A program made the translations under genes and the position numbers. The notes beneath the pieces are model-generated. The model saw only the letters and a list, made by a program, of their open reading frames with translations, ran no database searches and was not told the DNA's origin. 64,000 nt of DNA from Litoreibacter albidus (lineage in GTDB: Bacteria; Pseudomonadota; Alphaproteobacteria; Rhodobacterales; Rhodobacteraceae): assembly GCF_900107015.1 (NCBI RefSeq), contig NZ_FNOI01000006.1:62001-126000 (forward strand), given 5' to 3'. Shown piece by piece: positions 43,255 to 51,222 of this stretch. The stretch's first letter is position 1; each line of letters begins with the position of its first letter.

Positions 43255-43338
43255 GGGCGACAGGCCGCAAGGTGTGGCAGGAGACTGTAACTCTCTCGCG
43301 GAGACGCACGCCTGGTTCGATTCCAGGGTCGCCCACCA
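43255..43338 (+). tRNA. tRNA-Tyr (anticodon GTA)
   Basis: 84 bases including encoded CCA. Acceptor stem GGGCGAC (43255-43261) pairs with GTCGCCC (43328-43334), discriminator A, then CCA. Anticodon loop CTGTAAC carries GTA. A long variable arm (GCG-GAGA-CGC) marks a class II tRNA as expected for Tyr, and the T arm is CCTGG-TTCGATT-CCAGG. Some D-arm positions are atypical: position 8 appears to be A instead of U and the D-loop is short. Confidence 0.8.
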
Positions 43339-43392
43339 CTTCACTACCTTTCGCATATGTCACTGGCAAAGCTCCTTGTTTTCAAGGGATGG

Positions 43393-43806
43393 TTAGTCGA
43401 TCTGCACGTCTTTTCGCAGATAGCTGTGCTCCATTGTTGTGCCATCATCAAACAGCAGATTGATCGTCACCGTTTGCAGGCTGTCCAATGGGGCAACAGC
43501 GTAAGGCACATGGGTGTCCATCTTCAGCGCCATTGGGGACGCCTCGTCGCGGTAGCATGGCTCGCCCTCCCAGACCTGCAAATCCCCACCGTTGTAAGAG
43601 AACCTGATCTGCTCGATCCCGCAGCGGTAGGTTAGCAGCGTCGTCATGTAGAGCAGGTCTTGCCCCTCATAGGGGCGAATCGCGATCCATTGCGGGCGGA
43701 TCAGTTCCAACACCGGCTTGACCCCGTTAGCGGTTGTGAAGGTTTGCGCGTGAGCGGCGCCCACCGATGACAGGGGAAGGGCAAGGGCGAAAAGGAGACC
43801 ACGCAT
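43393..43806 (-). CDS. Small exported protein, unknown function
   Basis: 137 residues with a signal peptide (MRGLLFALALPLSSVGAAHA, cleavage after AHA). The mature part has two central cysteines (YRCGIE, EPCYRDEA) likely to form a disulphide, and a beta-rich look (LDSLQTVTINLLFDDGTTMEHSY in part). I recognise no family. ATG 43806 starts the signal peptide. It stands divergent from the glycosyltransferase gene, with 141 bases between them. Confidence 0.78.
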   Translation of the reverse strand: MRGLLFALALPLSSVGAAHAQTFTTANGVKPVLELIRPQWIAIRPYEGQDLLYMTTLLTYRCGIEQIRFSYNGGDLQVWEGEPCYRDEASPMALKMDTHVPYAVAPLDSLQTVTINLLFDDGTTMEHSYLRKDVQID

Positions 43807-43947
43807 AAACACACTCCGGATGGGGATCGTGGAGAAGTATCGCGCAGGAGTGCCGCAGAACGCAAACATTTCGCGCGCCACCCTCCATATGTCTTCCGGC
43901 GTGGCCGCTTTGGCCCTATGCTGTCGCCAAAGAAAAGAAGAGACGAC

Positions 43948-45009
43948 ATGGCCAAGAGCAGTAAATCCAAACCTACCAAAGCACCATCCAAGCCGAAAAA
44001 GGCCAAGCAGGGCGCGACCCCCTCGTCGACGGCTTTCAATATCATGATGGTGGGCCAAGGCGGGCGGCTGCAATTCGAGGCGCTGATGTTGGTGGCCTCT
44101 TTGCGCCACACGAACCCTGACTTTAAAGGCCGCGTATTTGTTGCTGAGCCGCAGAAGAACCATCGCTGGGACACGGATCCGCGCATGGCGAATAGCGATG
44201 TGCGCGACGCCTTAGAGGCACTGGGCGCTGAGGTCGTGCCATTCGAGAATCAGGTATTCGGCTGCGGCTACCCCTATGGCAACAAGATCGAGGCGCTTCA
44301 GGTGCTGCCCGAAGGGGAGCCGTTTTTGTTCCTCGACACGGACACTCTGATCACCGGTGACCTGAGCACTGTGCCGTTTGATTTTGACCGCCCGACGGCG
44401 TCAATGAAGCGGGAAAACACATGGCCACAGCTGGAGCTATACGGTCCGGGCTATAACGAGATCTGGGGCTCGCTTTATAAGAAGTTCGGTCTGGATTTCG
44501 AAAGCTCCCTCGATACCAGCTATCCGGATGAATACTGGCGCCGCTACCTCTATTTTAACGCTGGCTTCTTCTACTTCCGCTGCCCGAAGGAGTTCGGGGA
44601 TCGTTTCTTGGAGTACGCACGGCTGATCCGCGACGATCCGCCGGAGGAGCTGGTGTGCCAAGAAATGAAGCCTTGGCTTGATCAGGTGGCCTTGCCTTTG
44701 ACGATCCATTCATTCGGCGGTGGGCGTGTGCCGGAGGTGTCCGATATGCTGGACCACAAGGTGACGTGCCACTACCGCGTCCTGCCGCTGCTCTACGCGC
44801 GGGAAGCGGACGATGTGGTTAAAACCCTTGAGGACGTGAGCGCACCGAACAAGCTGAAAAAGGTGCTCAAACAGTACGAGCCGATCCGGCGCATGGTGTA
44901 TCAGCGCAAGGGTCATAAAGTGCGCGAGATGTTCGACAGGGACAACCTGCCGCGTCGCGAGCAGGCGCTGCGAAACCAGATCAAGCGCGCGAAATTATGG
45001 ATGCGGTGA
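43948..45009 (+). CDS. Putative GT-A-fold glycosyltransferase
   Basis: 353 residues. A Lys/Ser/Pro-rich start (about 1-28) is followed by a domain opening with FNIMMVGQGGRLQFEALMLVASLRH (in part) and holding the DxD-type metal motif in PFLFLDTDTLITGD, as in GT-A enzymes such as GT8. YLYFNAGFFYFRCPKEF looks like the acceptor-side loop. No signal peptide or membrane segment, so probably cytoplasmic. Nucleotide-sugar and acceptor are unknown; no polysaccharide genes flank it. ATG 43948 is used because the frame upstream is short and basic. Confidence 0.7.
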   Translation: MAKSSKSKPTKAPSKPKKAKQGATPSSTAFNIMMVGQGGRLQFEALMLVASLRHTNPDFKGRVFVAEPQKNHRWDTDPRMANSDVRDALEALGAEVVPFENQVFGCGYPYGNKIEALQVLPEGEPFLFLDTDTLITGDLSTVPFDFDRPTASMKRENTWPQLELYGPGYNEIWGSLYKKFGLDFESSLDTSYPDEYWRRYLYFNAGFFYFRCPKEFGDRFLEYARLIRDDPPEELVCQEMKPWLDQVALPLTIHSFGGGRVPEVSDMLDHKVTCHYRVLPLLYAREADDVVKTLEDVSAPNKLKKVLKQYEPIRRMVYQRKGHKVREMFDRDNLPRREQALRNQIKRAKLWMR

Positions 45010-45013
45010 CCTG

Positions 45014-45322
45014 CTAGCCGCGGGCCGCTTTCTCCGCGATCCCTGACTGCTTGGTCCGTGCCTCTAGGACCGCCATAACGTCTGCCAATGGTACATCGCG
45101 GGCCGCAAGCATCACCAGCAGGTGATAGAGCACATCCGCGGCCTCGTTCGTCAGGTTGTCGCGGTCGTCTTTGGCGGCGGCTATGATTGCTTCGATTGCT
45201 TCTTCGCCGAATTTTTCGGCGCATTTTTCAGGACCTTTGGACAGCAGCTTGGCCGTCCAGGAACTATCCGGATCAGCGCCCTTGCGTGCGGTGATGATGG
45301 TTTCCAAGTCGTCTAAGGTCAT
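45014..45322 (-). CDS. hisE: Phosphoribosyl-ATP pyrophosphatase
   Basis: 102 residues with the MazG-like all-alpha fold: [30 protein letters not shown] (in part) holds the paired Glu metal ligands (GEEAIE and later ENE-type acidic residues) and [15 protein letters not shown] the second. It removes pyrophosphate from phosphoribosyl-ATP, step two of histidine synthesis. Last gene of the leftward hisF-hisE pair; its ATG overlaps the hisF stop in ATGA. Confidence 0.95.
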   Translation of the reverse strand: MTLDDLETIITARKGADPDSSWTAKLLSKGPEKCAEKFGEEAIEAIIAAAKDDRDNLTNEAADVLYHLLVMLAARDVPLADVMAVLEARTKQSGIAEKAARG

Positions 45323-46083
45323 GCGCCCAGCCTCATATCAAGTCCTGCCTTGGCCATATGCGCCTTGGCCTCAGCGATGGTGAAATCCCCGAAGTGGAAA
45401 ATCGACGCGGCCAGAACGGCATCTGCATGCCCCTCCGTGACGCCTTCGACGAGGTGGTCGAGTGTGCCTACGCCGCCCGATGCAATCACGGGGACGGACA
45501 CCGCATCCGCGATGGCGCGTGTGAGCGGCAGGTTGAAACCTGCGCGTGTGCCGTCGCGGTCCATGGAGGTTAGCAAAATTTCCCCCGCGCCTTTTGCGAC
45601 AACGGTTTTCGCGAACTCGACGGCGTCAATTCCTGTGGGTTTGCGCCCGCCGTGGGTGAAGATTTCCCACTTTTCAGGTGATACGGTTTTGGCGTCAATG
45701 GCAACGACGATGCACTGCGAGCCGAACCGATCAGCGGCCTCTGCCACGACGTCAGGGTTGGCCACAGCGGCGGAGTTGAAGCTAACCTTGTCGGCCCCAG
45801 CGAGAAGCAGTTTGCGCACGTCATCATGGGTGCGCACGCCGCCACCAACAGTCAGGGGGATATAGCATGCCTCTGCCGTGCGGGTGACCACATCGAACAT
45901 CGTGCCACGGTTCTCGTGAGTGGCGTTGATATCAAGGAAGCACAGCTCGTCCGCGCCAGCGGCATCGTAAGCTTTGGCGGCTTCGACGGGGTCGCCCGCG
46001 TCAATCAGGTCAACAAAGTTGACGCCCTTGACCACACGGCCATCTTTGACGTCAAGGCAGGGGATGATGCGGGTTTTTAGCAT
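45319..46083 (-). CDS. hisF: Imidazole glycerol phosphate synthase, cyclase subunit
   Basis: 254 residues, TIM barrel. Catalytic Asp residues are visible in [13 protein letters not shown] (Asp11) and in VVAIDAKTV (about Asp130). It forms imidazole glycerol phosphate and AICAR, taking ammonia from HisH. HisH is encoded 2.2 kb upstream rather than adjacent, with hisA and two unrelated rightward genes between. It overlaps hisE by four bases. Confidence 0.96.
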   Translation of the reverse strand: MLKTRIIPCLDVKDGRVVKGVNFVDLIDAGDPVEAAKAYDAAGADELCFLDINATHENRGTMFDVVTRTAEACYIPLTVGGGVRTHDDVRKLLLAGADKVSFNSAAVANPDVVAEAADRFGSQCIVVAIDAKTVSPEKWEIFTHGGRKPTGIDAVEFAKTVVAKGAGEILLTSMDRDGTRAGFNLPLTRAIADAVSVPVIASGGVGTLDHLVEGVTEGHADAVLAASIFHFGDFTIAEAKAHMAKAGLDMRLGA

Positions 46084-46206
46084 ATGGGCGCTCCGGTTTG
46101 CGAGGTCGGTTTAGCGGCAATCCCTTGCCGATGCCAGCGATGTGATTGGTGTTTCACGCGAAGGTATCGTGTTCTTGGCCACATTAACTAACCGAGGAGA
46201 CCCATT

Positions 46207-46647
46207 ATGCGACCGATCGCCATGTCCCTAGCCCTAATTGTGAGTACCGCCATGCCTGCATTCGCCGACCTGATCACCGTGCAATCGAGTAAGCCCGTTG
46301 CAGAGACCATGGATGCGTTGGAGGCTGCCGTGGGCGAGGCCGGTGCAAAGGTTTTTGCGCGTGTTGACCACCAAGCAGGGGCGGCGAGCGTTGATTTGCA
46401 GATGCCAGCGGCGCAGGTGCTGATCTTCGGGAACCCGAAGCTGGGCACGCCTGCGATGAATGCCGATATCAAGGCGTCGCTGTACCTTCCGTTAAAAGTA
46501 GCAGTGCATGAGGCAGACGGCGGCTCCGTCCTGATCTACGAGGATCCGGCCAAGATGTTCGCCGATCTTGATATCCCAGCGGACGCGCCATTTGTGAAAA
46601 CCATGCAAGGTGCGTTGGGCAAGTTGACTGGCAAGGCCGCCAACTAA
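46207..46647 (+). CDS. DUF302-domain exported protein
   Basis: 146 residues. Signal peptide MRPIAMSLALIVSTAMPAFA precedes one DUF302 domain (about 21-142): VQSSKPVAETMDALEAAV, VLIFGNPKLGTPAMNADI and LPLKVAVHEADGGSVLIYEDP (in part) give the characteristic beta-alpha pattern. The role of this domain is unknown. The gene lies between hisF and hisA on the opposite strand, with AGGAGA ahead of the ATG. Confidence 0.9.
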   Translation: MRPIAMSLALIVSTAMPAFADLITVQSSKPVAETMDALEAAVGEAGAKVFARVDHQAGAASVDLQMPAAQVLIFGNPKLGTPAMNADIKASLYLPLKVAVHEADGGSVLIYEDPAKMFADLDIPADAPFVKTMQGALGKLTGKAAN

Positions 46648-46679
46648 GAGGTTGGCGCCCCATATCGCCGCCACCATAC

Positions 46680-46704
46680 GGCGCCCCGCGTAAGCTGGGG
46701 CGCC
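46680..46704. repeat. Strong inverted repeat between the DUF302 gene and hisA
   Basis: GGCGCCCC (46680-46687) pairs with GGGGCGCC (46697-46704) around a nine-base loop. It lies at the convergent ends of the rightward DUF302 gene and leftward hisA. There is no T-run on either side, so it may be a terminator of reduced type, an mRNA-stabilising stem or a protein site. Confidence 0.4.
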
Positions 46705-46717
46705 ATACGCGCAGGGA

Positions 46718-47440
46718 CTACGCTTTGAGTAGGTCCAGCGCTTCCTTCAGGTCAATCGCCCCGTCGTAGAGGGCACGGCCCGAGATGGCGCCGTCCAGCG
46801 GTGCGCCCGTGTCTTTGAGTGCGCGCAGATCGGCCAAGGACGACACGCCGCCCGATGCGATGACCGGAATAGACACGGCGCGCGCCAAAGCGGCTGTGGC
46901 TTCGACGTTTGGGCCCTGCATCGCGCCGTCGCGGTTGATGTCCGTGTAGATCAGAGCGGCAACGCCCGCGTCTTCAAACTGGCGGGCAAGGTCGGTCACG
47001 TTGATGTCGGTTTCCTCGGCCCAGCCGCGCGTGGCGACCATTCCATTGCGGGCATCCAGCCCGATGGCGACTTGCCCCGGAAAGGCGCGTGCGGCGTCGC
47101 GCACAAGGGTAGGGTCTTCCACCGCTACGGTGCCAAGGATCACGCGGGCCAACCCTTTATTTAACCAGCGTTCAATTGTGGCCATGTCGCGGATGCCGCC
47201 GCCCAATTGGGCTGGTACTTTTGTCTGCTCCAAGATCGCGTCCACTGCGGCGCCGTTTACGGGTTCCCCCGCGAAGGCGCCGTTCAGGTCAACCAGATGC
47301 AACCATTCGCATCCCGCCTCTACAAATGCCAGCGCCTGTGCAGCAGGGTTGTCGTTGAAGACCGTGGCTTGCTCCATTTCGCCTTTGTAGAGGCGGACGC
47401 AGTTGCCGTCTTTCAAGTCGATAGCGGGGTAGAGGATCAT
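46718..47440 (-). CDS. hisA: 1-(5-phosphoribosyl)-5-[(5-phosphoribosylamino)methylideneamino]imidazole-4-carboxamide isomerase
   Basis: 240 residues, TIM barrel paralogous to HisF. Asp8 lies in YPAIDLKDG and the second catalytic Asp in [17 protein letters not shown] (about 167). [17 protein letters not shown] is the C-terminal phosphate-binding half. It performs the Amadori rearrangement in histidine synthesis. It is the lone leftward gene between the rightward DUF2147 and DUF302 genes, so it has to have its own promoter or read through from hisH across oppositely oriented genes. Confidence 0.96.
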   Translation of the reverse strand: MILYPAIDLKDGNCVRLYKGEMEQATVFNDNPAAQALAFVEAGCEWLHLVDLNGAFAGEPVNGAAVDAILEQTKVPAQLGGGIRDMATIERWLNKGLARVILGTVAVEDPTLVRDAARAFPGQVAIGLDARNGMVATRGWAEETDINVTDLARQFEDAGVAALIYTDINRDGAMQGPNVEATAALARAVSIPVIASGGVSSLADLRALKDTGAPLDGAISGRALYDGAIDLKEALDLLKA

Positions 47441-47558
47441 AGCATGTGGCCTTCGGTAAAGCTGGAATTGCGCGGTCTATTCCACATTTGCGCCCCAACG
47501 TCACGCTTGATTTACGTGTTGGATTTCGCACGATGAATTCGGAGATAGGGAGGAAATC

Positions 47559-47945
47559 ATGAAATCACTTAAACTAGCCGTGGTATTTGCGGTGGCATTT
47601 GCAGGGCAGTCGATGGCCGATCCGGCGGAGGGTGTGTGGAAAACGCAAACCGATGACGGCGCTTACGCCCATGTCACGATGAAGAAATGCGGCGCGGCAA
47701 TCTGCGGCACCATTTCACGCACATTCAACGATTCCGGCGAGTACAAATCGCCAAACCTAGGAAAGCAGATCGTACGCTCTATGAAGCCCCTCGGTGGTGG
47801 CAAATACGAGGGTAAGGTTTGGCGTCCGTCGAACAACAAAATTTATCTGGGTAAAATTGATTTGGGCGGAAACAGCCTGAAACTTGCGGGCTGCATCGCG
47901 GGCGGACTTCTGTGCTCCAAACAAACGTGGACGCGTATCAAGTAA
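47559..47945 (+). CDS. DUF2147-domain exported protein
   Basis: 128 residues. Signal peptide (MKSLKLAVVFAVAFAGQSMA) and a DUF2147 domain: GVWKTQTDDGAYAHVTM, CGAAICGTISR and GKVWRPSNNKIYLGKIDL (in part), with cysteines near the end (LAGCIAGGLLC). The domain is of unknown function and secreted, small and beta-rich. It is divergent from hisA, monocistronic, and followed by a terminator. Confidence 0.92.
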   Translation: MKSLKLAVVFAVAFAGQSMADPAEGVWKTQTDDGAYAHVTMKKCGAAICGTISRTFNDSGEYKSPNLGKQIVRSMKPLGGGKYEGKVWRPSNNKIYLGKIDLGGNSLKLAGCIAGGLLCSKQTWTRIK

Positions 47946-47967
47946 AGTTGCCCTAGAGCGGTTAGTT

Positions 47968-47996
47968 AAAAGTCGGGGCACGTCCCCGGCTTTTTT
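47968..47996 (+). terminator. Rho-independent terminator after the DUF2147 gene
   Basis: AAAAGTCGGGG (47968-47978) pairs with CCCCGGCTTTT across a short loop CACGT, followed by T's. One G-T pair occurs in the stem. It is 23 bases beyond the stop codon. Confidence 0.85.
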
Positions 47997-48077
47997 CGTT
48001 TGGTCTTCACTCAATCTTATCCTCCACCGGCCAATCTCGTTCTTGGGATCAACAATGATCCGAGTTAGGAGGCGGCG

Positions 48078-48233
48078 GTGAAAATTGTTCTGGTTTTGGT
48101 CGGGTTGGGTTTGGTGTCCATGGGGTGCTCCCCCATAAATGTTGGCATCCCGCTATCCGGCGTTGACGGCTGGATGCAGGTGCTAACTGACAGTGGCGCC
48201 AGCGGCGTGCCGGTACTTTCCCTTACGTGGTAG
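48078..48233 (+). CDS. 51-residue putative small lipoprotein
   Basis: A GTG start at 48078 sits eight bases after a strong AGGAGG (48067-48072). The product begins MKIVLVLVGLGLVSMGC (lipobox SMGC, Cys17) and continues SPINVGIPLSGVDGWMQ to a tail ending LSLTW. The mature part is 35 residues. This fits a small lipoprotein, though very short. It lies between the terminator of the DUF2147 gene and hisH, whose end lies four bases beyond on the opposite strand. Confidence 0.6.
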   Translation: MKIVLVLVGLGLVSMGCSPINVGIPLSGVDGWMQVLTDSGASGVPVLSLTW

Positions 48234-48237
48234 GGCG

Positions 48238-48888
48238 TCAGGGGGCCCAGCTTAGGAAGTTTGCGATCATACGCAGGCCGGTGCTTTGGCTCTTTTCGGG
48301 GTGAAACTGCATGCCGATCATGTTGTCACGGCCCACAATGGCGGTGATGTCCCCACCGTAATCCACATGTGCCAAGCGGTGCGCAGGGTCGGCCACCCGA
48401 AAGCTGTAGGAGTGGACGAAATAGGCGTGATTACCAGTCTCGATGCCCTGCAAAACAGGGTGGTTTGGCGCGGCGTCGTCCAGCACCAAATCATTCCAGC
48501 CCATGTGTGGCACCTTTAGCGTCGGATCCGTGGGTGTGATCTTCGCGATTTCCCCGCCGATCCAGTCGAACCCTTTGGTGTCTTCGTACTCGCGGCCCCA
48601 GCTTGCCATCATCTGCATCCCGACGCAGATCCCCATGAACGGACGGGCTTTATTGACCACGCTGTCAACAATCACCTCGAACAAGGCGGCGCGGTCTTTG
48701 GTCAATGCGTTGCGGCAGGCCGGAAAGGCCCCGTCTCCCGGTAGCACAATCCGGTCGGCCCGTGCCACGTCTTCGGGCTGTGACGACACAATGACCTCAC
48801 CGCCGTCCACTTCGGCAGCCATACGTTGGAAGGATTTTTCGGCCGAGTGAAGGTTGCCGCTGTCATAGTCAACGAGGACGGTCAGCAT
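48238..48888 (-). CDS. hisH: Imidazole glycerol phosphate synthase, glutamine amidotransferase subunit
   Basis: 216 residues, class I amidotransferase. Catalytic Cys in GICVGMQMM, and His and Glu in MQFHPEKSQ, form the triad; LPGDGAFPAC marks the oxyanion strand. It supplies ammonia to HisF. ATG 48888 (MLTVLVDYDSGN) is preferred over 48903. It is the second gene of a leftward pair with hisB, 54 bases apart; downstream genes are opposite, which separates it from hisA. Confidence 0.95.
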   Translation of the reverse strand: MLTVLVDYDSGNLHSAEKSFQRMAAEVDGGEVIVSSQPEDVARADRIVLPGDGAFPACRNALTKDRAALFEVIVDSVVNKARPFMGICVGMQMMASWGREYEDTKGFDWIGGEIAKITPTDPTLKVPHMGWNDLVLDDAAPNHPVLQGIETGNHAYFVHSYSFRVADPAHRLAHVDYGGDITAIVGRDNMIGMQFHPEKSQSTGLRMIANFLSWAP

Positions 48889-48942
48889 ATCAGTGCTCCG
48901 CAATAGGGCAGGGTGTGGGGGCGAGGGCGCAGGTTAGCGCCC

Positions 48943-49530
48943 TCAAAGCGTGCCTTTGGTGGAAGGGATCGCGTCGGACTTGCGCGGGTCGGTTTCAACC
49001 GCGTCGCGCAGGGCGCGGGCCACGGCTTTGAACGCGGCTTCAACGATGTGGTGACTGTTGAAGCCATGCAGGCGGTCGATGTGCAAGGTGATGCCACCGT
49101 GGGTGGAGAACGCTTGGAAGAACTCGCGCACCAATTCAGTGTCAAAGGCCCCGATTTTCTGGGTTGGGATGTCGAGGTTGCAGATCAGGAACGGCCGCGC
49201 GGACAGGTCCAGCGCGCAGCGCACTTGTGCATCATCCATCGCCAAGTGGCATTCGCCGTAGCGGCGGATGCCGCGCTTGTCGCCCAATGCCTCTGCCAAG
49301 GCTTGCCCAAGGGCAATACCGGTATCTTCGACTGTGTGGTGATCGTCGATGTGCAAATCACCCTCGGCGCGGATCGTCATGTCGATCAGCGCGTGGCGGG
49401 CCAACTGGTCCAACATGTGATCGAAAAAGCCGACGCCTGTTTGGTTGTCGTAAGCGCCAGTGCCGTCGAGGTTGATCTCGACCGAGATATTCGTCTCTGC
49501 CGTGCTGCGCGTGATTGTGGCGGTCCGCAT
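48943..49530 (-). CDS. hisB: Imidazoleglycerol-phosphate dehydratase
   Basis: 195 residues, a monofunctional HisB (no histidinol-phosphatase domain; HisN at 31550 covers that). The manganese-binding repeats HHTVED ([14 protein letters not shown]) and [10 protein letters not shown] ([10 protein letters not shown]) are both visible, as is [20 protein letters not shown] lies ahead of the ATG at 49530. It is upstream of hisH and begins the his transcript. Confidence 0.96.
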   Translation of the reverse strand: MRTATITRSTAETNISVEINLDGTGAYDNQTGVGFFDHMLDQLARHALIDMTIRAEGDLHIDDHHTVEDTGIALGQALAEALGDKRGIRRYGECHLAMDDAQVRCALDLSARPFLICNLDIPTQKIGAFDTELVREFFQAFSTHGGITLHIDRLHGFNSHHIVEAAFKAVARALRDAVETDPRKSDAIPSTKGTL

Positions 49531-49646
49531 AGGGCTCTCCTTATGGCGATGTCTGCGCCTTATACGCATGGCAGTGGCGCAGGCCAAGGGGGCGTAGGGA
49601 TGTGCCATGATTTTCAGGGTTTTATGCGTCCGAAGCCCAGAAATGC

Positions 49647-49670
49647 AAAAGGCCGCCCGAAGGCGGCCTC
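49647..49670 (-). terminator. Terminator of tRNA-Gly
   Basis: On the minus strand, AGGCCGCC, TTCG loop and GGCGGCCT form an eight-base-pair stem, followed by TTTTGCATTT. It lies just after the tRNA-Gly gene and upstream of hisB. Confidence 0.85.
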
Positions 49671-49703
49671 TACGCTATCCAGCCGGGTGAGCTGGAAACC
49701 AAT

Positions 49704-49778
49704 TGGAGCGGGCGAGGCGATTCGAACGCCCGACCCTAACCTTGGCAAGGTTATGCTCTACCCCTGAGCTACGCCCGC
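49704..49778 (-). tRNA. tRNA-Gly (anticodon GCC)
   Basis: 75 bases including encoded CCA, starting GCGGGCGTAGCTC and ending in the complementary CGCCCGC, discriminator T, CCA. The anticodon loop TTGCCAA gives GCC. T-arm contains TTCGAAT. It decodes GGC/GGU codons. A terminator follows. Confidence 0.97.
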
Positions 49779-49856
49779 TTCCTTTGGTGAGCCGTGATTT
49801 AGCGGTGGTGCGGACGGGCCGCAAGAGGGAATTCACATGAAATGCAAAAAACTTTT

Positions 49857-50168
49857 CTAGAGGTCGATACTGCCGTCCGGATTGACCTTAGGTTGCGGGC
49901 TTGGGGCGGGGTTTGCCTCTGGTTTGCGGCGGATGAGGATATCCCCGTTAGGCAGCACCTCTGGGGCCTCGAACGCGTTTAAGTCCGTCATCTTGTCCGA
50001 CAGTTGCTCCATCAGGGGCATCATGTCCTCTGCGATTCCCTCAAACAGGTCGCGAAACCCTTCCGCGAGCGGTGCGAGGTCACCGAACCCAAACGAGTCC
50101 GATGTGTCTTGCGCGGCAGCAGGTAGGGGGCAAAACGCGATGGCGGTGATCAAAACCAGATGTTTCAT
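49857..50168 (-). CDS. Small exported protein of roseobacter type
   Basis: 103 residues with a signal peptide (MKHLVLITAIAFCPLPAAAQ). The mature protein is acidic and helical (FGDLAPLAEGFRDLFEGI, then MPLMEQLSDKMTDL), ending with LPNGDILIRRKPEANP and a proline-rich tail. Proteins with this pattern are annotated AAA+ family in databases, as I recall, but there is no Walker motif and the size rules it out. The function is unknown. ATG 50168 is the start of the signal; the gene is downstream of the EEP gene on the same strand. Confidence 0.75.
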   Translation of the reverse strand: MKHLVLITAIAFCPLPAAAQDTSDSFGFGDLAPLAEGFRDLFEGIAEDMMPLMEQLSDKMTDLNAFEAPEVLPNGDILIRRKPEANPAPSPQPKVNPDGSIDL

Positions 50169-50204
50169 GACTTGAATATGGGCGTGACGCCGCGACAATT
50201 CAAA

Positions 50205-51215
50205 TTATAGATCAATGTCCAGCGTGACGGGGAAGTGGTCCGACGCCACAAGCAGCGCATCGCGCAACTCTTGCTTGTTCCAACAGTCAGGATCGTCGAA
50301 CGGGTGCCAGATGTGCCACTTCGGGGCTTTTGCCGCCAAATCGGCCGATACCATGATGTAGTCCAAGAGCGCGTTAAGGTAGCGGTTCTCGTGGCGCACG
50401 AAAAAGCGCGACGTTGTGGGGCGGGCACCAAAGGGGTGCATCATCACCGCCTCCGCATGGGGATCATAGAGCGTTTGCGCCGCGTCGCCCGATTGCCCCA
50501 ACACGATTTCCACGCCAGAGCGCCCAAACAGTTTCTCGTAGCCGTCAAGGCCCGGGCCGTCATTGAAGTCCCCCATCACCGCGATTGAGTCGCCTGCAGT
50601 CAGATGTTCGGTGATGCGTGCGCGCAGCCAGATGCACTGCGCAAGCTGCTTGCGCCGATTGGCGATGGAGATACGCATAGCGTCCGCGTCATTGCGCGCG
50701 CCGTGCGGAGCCTTTGATTTCAGGTGCGCCCCGATTAGCCGAAGTTGCTTGCCGGACTTCGTGGTTAAAGCGACTTCCAGCGGCGGCTTGGAGAAGACGA
50801 CGTCGTCCATCCGCGCATCAATGTCCAAATCCATACGGAACGTGGTGTTGAAGGTTGGCGCTGCCGCGCTGGTGCGCGGGTCATGCACAGCGGTCACGAC
50901 CTTCGGGTCATAAAGCAGCGCGATTTCTTGCTGTGTCGTGTTGTCAAAGCCGATCAGGGCCTTTGTCGTGCGCAACCCAAAATGCTGAGCGAAGTTCTCC
51001 AAGGCGACACGCCCCGACCTGTTGGGGGAGGTGTCGGGTGCTTCGATCACCATAACGACGTCTGCATCGATGGATTTAAAGATCAAGCCCAAGGCCTGCG
51101 CTTGCATCTCCTTGGTGACGTTATAGCGAGAGGACCAGCTGTCGTCCTGCACCAGCTCGTTATTGTCGTCGAACAGGTAGGTAAACCACTCGACGTTGTA
51201 GGTGGCTATTCTCAT
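50205..51215 (-). CDS. Endonuclease/exonuclease/phosphatase (EEP) family protein
   Basis: 336 residues. EEP-fold landmarks: MRIATYNVEWFTYLF with the Asn metal site, VVMVIEAPDT (Glu), GAHLKSKAP, SIAVMGDFNDGPG (Asp/Asn), and a C-terminal ASDHFPVTLDI with the catalytic His-Asp pair. It could act on nucleic acids or phospho-esters. No signal peptide is visible. ATG 51215 begins the family-typical N-terminus. It follows the TerB-J-domain gene by seven bases and is probably cotranscribed. Confidence 0.9.
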   Translation of the reverse strand: MRIATYNVEWFTYLFDDNNELVQDDSWSSRYNVTKEMQAQALGLIFKSIDADVVMVIEAPDTSPNRSGRVALENFAQHFGLRTTKALIGFDNTTQQEIALLYDPKVVTAVHDPRTSAAAPTFNTTFRMDLDIDARMDDVVFSKPPLEVALTTKSGKQLRLIGAHLKSKAPHGARNDADAMRISIANRRKQLAQCIWLRARITEHLTAGDSIAVMGDFNDGPGLDGYEKLFGRSGVEIVLGQSGDAAQTLYDPHAEAVMMHPFGARPTTSRFFVRHENRYLNALLDYIMVSADLAAKAPKWHIWHPFDDPDCWNKQELRDALLVASDHFPVTLDIDL

Positions 51216-51222
51216 AGGTCGC

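Noticed and set aside
49857-50168. Labelling the small exported protein an AAA+ ATPase
   Set aside because: At 103 residues with a signal peptide and no Walker A or B motif, it cannot be an AAA+ ATPase.
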